From positions 16,249,001-16,313,000 of the forward strand of contig NC_079477.1 in assembly GCF_026230105.1 (NCBI RefSeq): a stretch of DNA of 64,000 nucleotides, given 5' to 3'. The notes below the pieces were generated by a model. The model did not search any database. It worked only from the letters and a program-made list of their open reading frames with translations, and was not told where the DNA came from. Positions 59,101 to 64,000 of this stretch are shown here, in pieces. The stretch comes from Diorhabda sublineata (taxonomy: Eukaryota; Arthropoda; Insecta; Coleoptera; Chrysomelidae). A program made the position numbers and the translations under genes. Numbering within the stretch: position 1 is the first letter of the stretch; every line of letters starts with the position of its first letter.

Positions 59101-59789
59101 ACCCACTAGTGAAGAAACTGTGAAATCAGAATTTTATTTTGCAGTAAAACGAGGCTGCGTGTCATAAATTATATTTAATAAAAATCTCTGAATAACCGCC
59201 CATAGAATTATGGTATAAAATGAATTGGTCTTGCAATACCAATAGGAGAATTCAAAGACTTCGATAAATGTGGCGTAGAGACACATCACAAGATTCAACG
59301 CCGTCATCAAAGTTAAATAAGATGTAACGCAATGGAAGTATGGTAGTTTCGATAATATTTGTGAAATATTGTTCTTCTAAAGTATATTTATACAAAGTTT
59401 TTCTAAAAAGTTCACGAATACCTCGATATCTCAATAGCAGCATGTACTACGCGCAGACGCTATCACAAAACGATCAAAAAATATGTCAAGGCGCGCCACC
59501 TAGCAGGAAACATCGTAGCTATAATAGGAAAAGCCGGTACGTGTAGTCGAATCGAACGTAATCAGTGTGAGGTGTAGACATAAATAATGAGTGGACATAA
59601 AGTTCTGTCACAAATTGGGAAAACGGCTAAGGAGACACATTTTGAAATGGAATTTAAAATGATATTACATCAAATAGCATTACAGTGAAAATATAGTTAT
59701 TGAATCAAATACTCTTACCTCATCCTGCATTCCAGGACATTTTGTAACTACGGTATGATGACATCGTTTGTGAACAACGCATGTGCACA
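43956..59789 (-). CDS. Pkc98E: Novel-type protein kinase C (epsilon-like), 3' part of gene (8 exons, 5' end outside window)
   Basis: Diacylglycerol-activated serine/threonine kinase of membrane-proximal signalling. Exons in transcript order: 59719-59789, 58252-58486, 54552-54713, 50987-51297, 47475-47723, 45469-45646, 44911-45059, 43956-44120. They total 1,520 bases, with 505 complete residues plus TAG and consistent phases. The visible domains are the end of C1A, a complete C1B zinc finger with the canonical H-C-C-C-C-H-C-C spacing, a hinge of about 60 residues, a full kinase domain (GKGSFGKV, AVKVLKK, YRDLKLDN, ADFGMCKEG, APEIL) and the C-terminal tail with turn motif LTPV and hydrophobic motif FRGFSM. 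The tail NFDAEFTREEPILTP favours the epsilon/eta class over delta. The tandem C1 domains rule out atypical PKC. The C2 domain and the first C1A exon must lie beyond 64000. One intron is GC-AG. Introns are loaded with transposon fragments. Confidence 0.95.
44121..44910 (-). other. Pkc98E last intron
   Basis: A 790-bp AT-rich intron with nothing recognised. Confidence 0.85.
44911..45059 (-). CDS. Pkc98E: Pkc98E exon: kinase C-lobe end
   Basis: Reads FMTKNPSRRLGCVVAHGGES, then AHPFFKEIDWTALEQRRVKP and PFRPRI. The donor is gtaagt. Confidence 0.95.
45060..45468 (-). other. Pkc98E intron
   Basis: A 409-bp AT-rich intron with nothing recognised. Confidence 0.85.
45469..45646 (-). CDS. Pkc98E: Pkc98E exon: kinase C-lobe
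   Basis: Reads [40 protein letters not shown], then VLYPVWLSKEAVSILK. Its donor is gttagt. Confidence 0.95.
45970..46374. repeat. Inverted repeat, arms of about 80 bp
   Basis: The left arm 45970-46050 and the right arm 46293-46374 are reverse complements over about 80 bp with few mismatches (shared block ctgaaatgtctgaaca). Gggtgttc motifs occur at about 45769 and 46226. These look like two inverted copies of one short repeat or a fold-back element. Confidence 0.75.
46636..46690. repeat. Perfect 24-bp hairpin with 7-nt loop
   Basis: 46636-46659 and 46667-46690 are exact reverse complements around the loop aaacata. It sits in a kinase intron. Confidence 0.95.
46980..47320 (+). mobile_element. 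LINE reverse transcriptase fragment (RTE-like)
   Basis: Stop-ridden + strand reading. It contains RRYIDEEMEEEQKAYKKGK, then after a frame break TFIDLVAAFDSMDRKMV at about 47130-47180. This matches reverse transcriptase motif A (F-D-aliphatic-x-x-A-F-D). Its orientation is opposite to the kinase gene. Confidence 0.65.
47475..47723 (-). CDS. Pkc98E: Pkc98E exon: catalytic and activation loops
   Basis: 83 codons. Reads AKKFDEPRARFYAAEVTLAL, VIYRDLKLDNILLD (catalytic Asp and Asn), LADFGMCKEG (DFG) and TTSTFCGTPDYIAPEILQ, with the activation-loop threonine. Confidence 0.96.
48218..48318 (-). repeat. Unnamed dispersed repeat, copy 3
   Basis: The reverse complement matches copy 1 through gtgttcagtatgaat and ggttccaaaaattccaactta. 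One + strand frame reads AAKLEFLEPFIHTEHTVYT. This could be a decayed coding segment, since copies 1 and 2 give similar peptides (KLEFLVPL, MKFLKPLV) on the matching strand. Confidence 0.6.
48985..49480 (-). mobile_element. Jockey-like LINE 3' piece
   Basis: It shares with the element at 52800-54125 the 3' end (cagttgtcggaaac on the - strand) and a block around 49260-49370 (taatggtgacatcggagcttgcaag on +). It is shorter, with internal loss. Confidence 0.55.
50987..51297 (-). CDS. Pkc98E: Pkc98E exon: kinase N-lobe
   Basis: Reads KKTIGLNDFHFIKVLGKGSF, GKVMLAEKKNTDEVYAVKVL (glycine loop and ATP-binding lysine), VDCTMTEKRIL (helix C glutamate) and LLFIMEYVNGGDLMFQ (methionine gatekeeper). Its splice donor is GC rather than GT, and the reading continues perfectly into the next exon. 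Confidence 0.95.
52800..54125 (-). mobile_element. Jockey-like LINE remnant, RT end plus RNase H
   Basis: Reading the - strand gives an RT C-terminal segment (STSESLKTLNSVHNSTLRI, about 54020-54085) and a central stretch (YPIHPISQDIHDSIDRLTNS, about 53395-53460). After an interruption comes the RNase H motif IWVPSHTGIHGNELADRTVK (about 53000-53075), then a short 3' UTR ending near 52800. Stops are frequent. The element is interrupted by the insert at 53080-53384. Confidence 0.75.
53080..53384 (+). mobile_element. 5'-truncated LINE inserted into another LINE
   Basis: A + strand reading gives RHHFKTIGKAEDDNCRFCE and ETAEHLLCKCPVHF, the zinc-knuckle region that ends many LINE ORF2 proteins. Both sides carry aacatca (53073-53079 and 53385-53391). 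Removing the insert and one repeat restores continuity with the homologous stretch at 49270-49300. Confidence 0.75.
54552..54713 (-). CDS. Pkc98E: Pkc98E exon: V3 hinge
   Basis: Reads VSPDKQTPRRSKLLTGSGGN, then a serine/threonine-rich stretch and SEELSKAMEEKLSNN. It is low in complexity and joins C1B to the kinase. Phases fit both neighbours. The sequence itself is not strongly conserved, so the call rests on splice sites and phase. Confidence 0.85.
54823..56206 (+). mobile_element. Tc1-like transposon remnant
   Basis: Begins cactactggtccaaagtttttgttcacctc, preceded by TA, a typical Tc1-like terminus. Broken transposase readings include LPLSTSTVMRRLRETSIFGR and EEWESVLRSDDSKFEVWV (catalytic DE-type region, about 55480-55700), GILKKEGYEKY (about 55840) and IKAKGGYIVE (about 56033-56062). 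The right end near 56206 is only a weak inverted match to the left end. Many stops are present. Confidence 0.75.
56074..56132. repeat. (TA)n microsatellite
   Basis: A TA run in the 3' part of the Tc1-like remnant. Confidence 0.98.
56870..57620 (+). mobile_element. Mariner transposon remnant
   Basis: Transposase fragments in shifted frames. They are YATVKNWTASFKRGKFSIED and DRSGRPVSMSVPENIDAVHD (57040-57165), MRKIAAKWIPKCLNVDQKRA (57270-57330), IVTMDET (first catalytic Asp, about 57400) and KQQSMEWRYSGSPIPKKFRV (57425-57485). The N-terminal helix-turn-helix is reduced and the C-terminal half is absent. Upstream sequence gaagtgtcggtgtgaagattgacg fits a mariner 5' UTR. Confidence 0.85.
58252..58486 (-). 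CDS. Pkc98E: Pkc98E exon: C1B zinc finger
   Basis: Reads VPHRFVVHNYKRFTFCDHCG, LLYGLIRQGLQCEACSLNVH and KRCQKNVANNCGINT. All eight zinc ligands have the C1 spacing (H-12-C-2-C-13-C-2-C-4-H-2-C-7-C). A tyrosine replaces the tryptophan often found in LLWGL. The donor is gtaagt. Confidence 0.95.
58487..59718 (-). other. Pkc98E intron
   Basis: A 1.2-kb intron. A possible mariner scrap on the - strand near 58795-58830 reads ILIHDNAAP, resembling the second catalytic-Asp motif, but the flanks do not support it well. Confidence 0.35.
59719..59789 (-). CDS. Pkc98E: Pkc98E exon: end of C1A zinc finger
   Basis: A 71-bp exon reading CTCVVHKRCHHTVVTKCPGM then QDE. It supplies the last C-x2-C, H-x2-C and final C ligands of C1A. 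The first two bases complete a valine codon from an exon beyond the window. Confidence 0.92.
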
Positions 59790-61539
59790 CTGTAAAAAAG
59801 GTAGTTAAAAATGATAAAAAAACAATACATAAATAAAAACCGTCACCGCACTAGTGCAGTTGTTGTTACGAAGCTAAGTATATATACAAAATGTACATTT
59901 AGAAAGAATGTTACTTTCACTGTTTACATTCAGATTGTATTTAAAATATTACTATGATCAAATTTCATGAAAAGTATCTTTAGCACCAGATTAATGTTAC
60001 TGTCTGTGACATTTATTGAACAACACTCATTAATTGCAGATTTGATTTTTGAAGTATGTACTTTTATTTCTTCCCACACAATGACAACATGAATGACACA
60101 CAAGCGATTATAATTCAAAAATACGAATTTTTACATTATCATCTTAAACCATCACTCCATGAACTGAAAGGAATTATATTGAGGTATTTTTGGTTTAATA
60201 TCCGTTTGTTTGTAACATTTTAGAATTTTTTAACTATAAATATTACATAATTGAATAGAAATTTTTGGAAACAATAATCCGGAATCGAGTAGATCACCTA
60301 TCAGCTTATTACATATTCCTACACAGAACGAGATTTTTTATCAAACTTTGGGAATATAACGTTCGATTTTTATTGGAGATTTACAATTTAAAATTCAACC
60401 ATCAAAACCTTTAATTTTTATTACTTCATTTCCGTACGTTACAAATGAATTTGTTCTGGGTTTAAACCTTAATTCGGTTATTTTTGTACCAAAAAACCAA
60501 AAATGTACAAGCATCTTAAGCGTCAGTAATCTGCCAGTTAGGCTGCTACAAGAATTAATCAAAAATAACCATATACGAGATTTATAACTTTTAATATGGG
60601 GGGTAGAGAGAAGAACAATCTGTGTATATGAAAAAGTCCTTCGAAATTTTTTAAATAAGGGTGGCACCAATTATCATCAGGGTTAATTTTAAACGCCAAA
60701 TATTATCTACAATTTTTTATACTTATTTACAACGCAAATAGTTGAAATTTTCAATAATGAACCATAATATGGAATTTTTTAATTCGGCATAATTCAATTC
60801 CTTTACAATTTCTATATTCATACCATACTCTTTATCTAGACCAGCTCTTTTCTGGAAGGTTTTTCCACTGTTTTTTATTGTATACAGCTGGATACTTATT
60901 CCCTCCATACTTTTGATGTTAAAACAAACAACCTATCAGCTAATGCCACTTACCGACGAAAACTGACTAAAAAAGATCCGATTATCTCGTTCAGTTTCCT
61001 AACCACAGGGAACGGGATCCTGATTACTTTCCCTACATTCAGATCATCAATAGATTAACCTGATCATAGTTTTCGAAAACCCTTAATAAGTTCTGATACT
61101 AGTGATTCTGGCACTGCTAGTCCCATACCACTTTCGTCGTTCTTACCAAGTATTAAAAGATGCATGTTAAAATTTTAAAAAATTTGCTTAAGTCTGGGTC
61201 GAGATAATAATAATATAAGAGCAATCTGATGATGACCAAAATTCATATTGGAATAAAGATGATTTAATATCAAATGGAATATATGCTCGTTTTGAATATT
61301 ATTGCCATGTGATAAAGTTTTAAACTCGGAGCAATTAAAAGAGCGGAAGAGAGAGTAGAGGTTTAAGACCGTGCGTGTGAGACGTGTCCGTTGAATGTAA
61401 ATGAATGAATTAATATTCACCTTATCAACTATCTCAAACTCAGTATTGATTGCAGCATGCATAGAGTAATATTACATCTAACTATATCCTTTAACAAAAA
61501 AATTAAATCTATTATAGTAGTAAAGGTTGGTACACAGAA

Positions 61540-61780
61540 ACCAATTTATCTCCACATTTGGCTTTATATATTAAATTTGCGTCATCATTTGATGTCTGGT
61601 GGATACGTATGTAGATAGTGACGTTATTAGGTTTTCCAGGTTAGATGATAAGGGTGGTTTAGACAACTTTCCCCTGGGGAAAGTATCCTAGACGTAGGGT
61701 TGCATTTAAGATAAGTTTCATCACTAGTTTTCCTGTGATGAGATCATAATCTGGGGCCTTAATAGGATGAAAGTTGCTTC
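61540..61780 (-). mobile_element. Jockey-like reverse transcriptase fragment
   Basis: Reading the - strand gives HPIKAPDYDLITGKLVMKLI then LNATLRLGYFPQGKVV, stop, and PGKPNNVT. This is the KAPGxDxITG...LRLGYFPxxWK...PGKP pattern of jockey-clade reverse transcriptases. Confidence 0.75.
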
Positions 61781-62149
61781 TTATAATTACATTTACTTCT
61801 TTTCTGGTGTTTAGGTAATGAGGCCTCTGTCCCTTGATTTATTTTTACCGCTTCTGTTTAACTTAATTGTGGTAGAAATGGTTGGTTTATGTTTCTGTTA
61901 GCTTTCTATAACGAATAGTCGGATTCTGCAGTGCTAGACAGGTTTTCTAAGTATTTTTTTGAGGATGTGCTTTAAAGGTGAATAATGTTTTTCATTTATA
62001 TAAAATGACCACAAATACTCATGTACCTATGGAGTTGATATTATAATACTCATACATTGGACATGTAGCGAGAAAATTGAAAAAAAAATTCAATCGAGAA
62101 TAAATTTGCTAATATGAGCGATACGAATAAGATATCTAATTTATCCGAT

Positions 62150-62800
62150 ATTAAATTATATTGAGAGCGTTTTACCACCTCCTTGGAACCGCGATCAGAG
62201 CGAATTGTCACGGATGGGTCTTAGTAGAGCATCCACAACAATCTCTAAAAAATATGCCTTAACTAGATCATCACTCAAAAATGTCTCTGAGTCTTCGCTT
62301 GTCGGATGTTTCAGTTGGGAGCAATATGTCTTGGCAAAGTCGGCCGAACTATACAATCCGCAACAGTTTCTAATCCTCTACAAGGCCCAGATTCATTCAT
62401 CTTTGGAATATTGCTCGCATATTTTGAACTCGGCTTATAGAAGATCCATAGTTGACCAGAAACTTGGGTCAGCTCAGAGCATAGAAGAAAGATCGCTGAC
62501 CTGACACTGTTTTACCGATACTACCACGGCAAATGATTTTCGGAGCTGTCCAACATAATCCCATTTAGGGCAGTATCTGCAAGACCTACTCGACAAGCAG
62601 AAGTGGCGCATGAGCATTGAGATCGCCTGCAGACATCCAGAACGTCAATTTAACTCCTTTCTTTAGAAAAGTGGAAGCTTGTGGAATCAGCTATCAAGTC
62701 ACGTCTTTCCCGAACACTACAACATACAGTTCAAGATAAATATTCACAGGCATCTTCATACAGCAGACACCACCCGAACCACTCGAAGTATAATAGGTAT
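62150..62800 (+). mobile_element. CR1-like LINE remnant, reverse transcriptase end
   Basis: + strand readings in several frames give FLILYKAQIHSSLEYCSHIL (about 62370-62430), then LTLFYRYYHGK (about 62500-62530) and SGSLWNQLSSHVFPEHYNIQ (about 62670-62730). These match in order the C-terminal region of CR1/jockey-type reverse transcriptases. Frames are broken. Confidence 0.75.
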
Positions 62801-64000
62801 TATCTTTTTGTGCTTGCTCTATCGGCAATAACGGTTGAAATGCTGATTTCAAACATGGTTGAAAAACCATTAAGCTGCTGATCGCTCGTATTACAGTTCT
62901 TTCAGAAAAGTCCACGAAATGGTTTATAGAAATGGGTCTATAAGTATTTCTCATATTTTACTCGCAATGTAAGCCTCCTCATATATCATTTCTAGCCTAC
63001 AAATATTCAAGATAATGGGGCCAAATCTTAAAAAGCTGACCAAAGCTAAAAAATTCAAGTCATAGATCTGAAATCTCGCACTCGGGGGTATTTGGATTAC
63101 TGGCCACAAATTCAATGTCAAAATTAAGAAAATGACTTACCACCTTTACCCCCTTGCATGAAATAGCCCATACTCATGAATCAATAAGGTAACATATCAC
63201 TTCCAAAAGCTTCTCTCCTTCACCCTCTTATAACCACCCCTTTGCATTTCAACTTATACTTCAAAAAGCAATGAAGTTACATGTTACTTCCAAGGTTTTC
63301 GAGGTTGCAGATTATGAATTTGATGTCAAATTTACAAAAACTTATCCTTAGACCCTAATGAAATTAGGGCGACTCATGTCTTATTTTGGGTTGTCCTTAA
63401 TATATTACTTTTTATTGCAAGGAAAGCAATTTCTAGAAAAACTTTAGAATAAAGTTTACAAGACCAAAAAGAAATTTATTTTTAGATACATGGTTAAGCG
63501 CGATTTAAAATTATAGGTCTAATAGGCAATAGACCAAAAGCAAAAATAAATGCGTTTTTTAACTTTGACAGATAACTTACATATCTGAAGGGGTAGTCTC
63601 CATACTTATGGAAAAACCCAATACACTTCTACTTGGTTAATTATATTCACCAGTACTCTCTTGAAGAACGTCGACTTTAAACTGGCCTAGACAAGTGAGG
63701 TGAGTATAAAGAGATTTTTTTCTAATGACCGAAATGCAAAAATTTGTTCTTCAATTTTTGGGGTTTTTCTGCAAAAATTAGCTATTAGTGTGGGATGTTA
63801 GTCTAAATTTCTTGTTTAATTAACTTGTTGGCGGCTAAGTTGTATGAGGTAACAGAATTACCCAAGGCCATAACCTTTTTCAACGATTTTTTTTACTGCG
63901 AAAAATTTCTTGTGGAAGGTTGTTCGATGGCCACCATTAGGTTCACTAATCACTTGAAAAGATAAGAAATAAGAATTTTATAGATGTGTGAATAGTGGAA

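Larger units (their letters stand above)
59790..64000 (-). other. Start of a long Pkc98E intron
   Basis: At least 4.2 kb. I could not find the exon with the first half of C1A here. It contains LINE pieces at 61540-61780 and 62150-62800. The stretches 59790-61540 and 62950-64000 show no recognisable gene. Confidence 0.7.

Noticed and set aside
43956..59789. Atypical or delta-type PKC as the identity of the kinase
   Set aside because: Two C1 domains exclude atypical PKC, and the tail NFDAEFTREEPILTP fits epsilon/eta better than delta.
1..64000. CRISPR arrays, operons, phage or bacterial genes
   Set aside because: No spaced direct repeats, ribosome-binding sites or prokaryotic gene packing are present. 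All coding is spliced eukaryotic or transposon-derived.

Overview
The window is nuclear DNA from an animal, most likely an insect. It is very AT-rich, the genes are split by many GT-AG introns, and the two recognisable proteins are closest to insect-type cytoplasmic dynein-1 heavy chain and novel (epsilon-type) protein kinase C. The repeats (RTE-, jockey- and CR1-like LINE remnants, mariner and Tc1 remnants) also fit an insect, possibly a beetle, but the order is inference only.

Layout. (1) 1-24460, + strand: the 3' part of a cytoplasmic dynein heavy chain gene (Dhc64C/DYNC1H1 orthologue). I could place 30 exons whose phases all join, giving 11,235 coding bases (3,744 residues and a TAA stop). 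It covers the distal tail, the linker, AAA1-AAA6, the stalk with the microtubule-binding domain, and the C-terminal domain. About 900 N-terminal residues lie upstream of the window. (2) 24461-43955: a 19.5-kb gene-poor interval holding an RTE-like LINE flanked by a 13-bp target-site duplication, a MULE-like remnant, an antisense LINE remnant, an AT microsatellite and one small ORF with a possible signal peptide. (3) 43956-59789, - strand: the 3' part of a novel PKC gene (Pkc98E/PKC-epsilon type). Eight exons run from the end of the first C1 domain through C1B, the hinge, the kinase domain and the C-terminal tail. Its 5' exons (C2 domain and most of C1A) are not in the window. Its introns hold many transposon fragments. 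(4) 59790-64000: the start of a long PKC intron with jockey-like and CR1-like LINE pieces.

The two genes are convergent (tail to tail). Dynein is the minus-end microtubule motor and the kinase is a diacylglycerol-responsive signalling enzyme, and nothing in the sequence suggests co-regulation. I found no CRISPR, operon, or clearly novel biological system. The most notable points are a tandem splice donor in dynein, a GC-AG intron in the kinase, a perfect 24-bp hairpin in a kinase intron, nested LINE insertions that can be ordered in time, and dispersed repeat families that I could not name.
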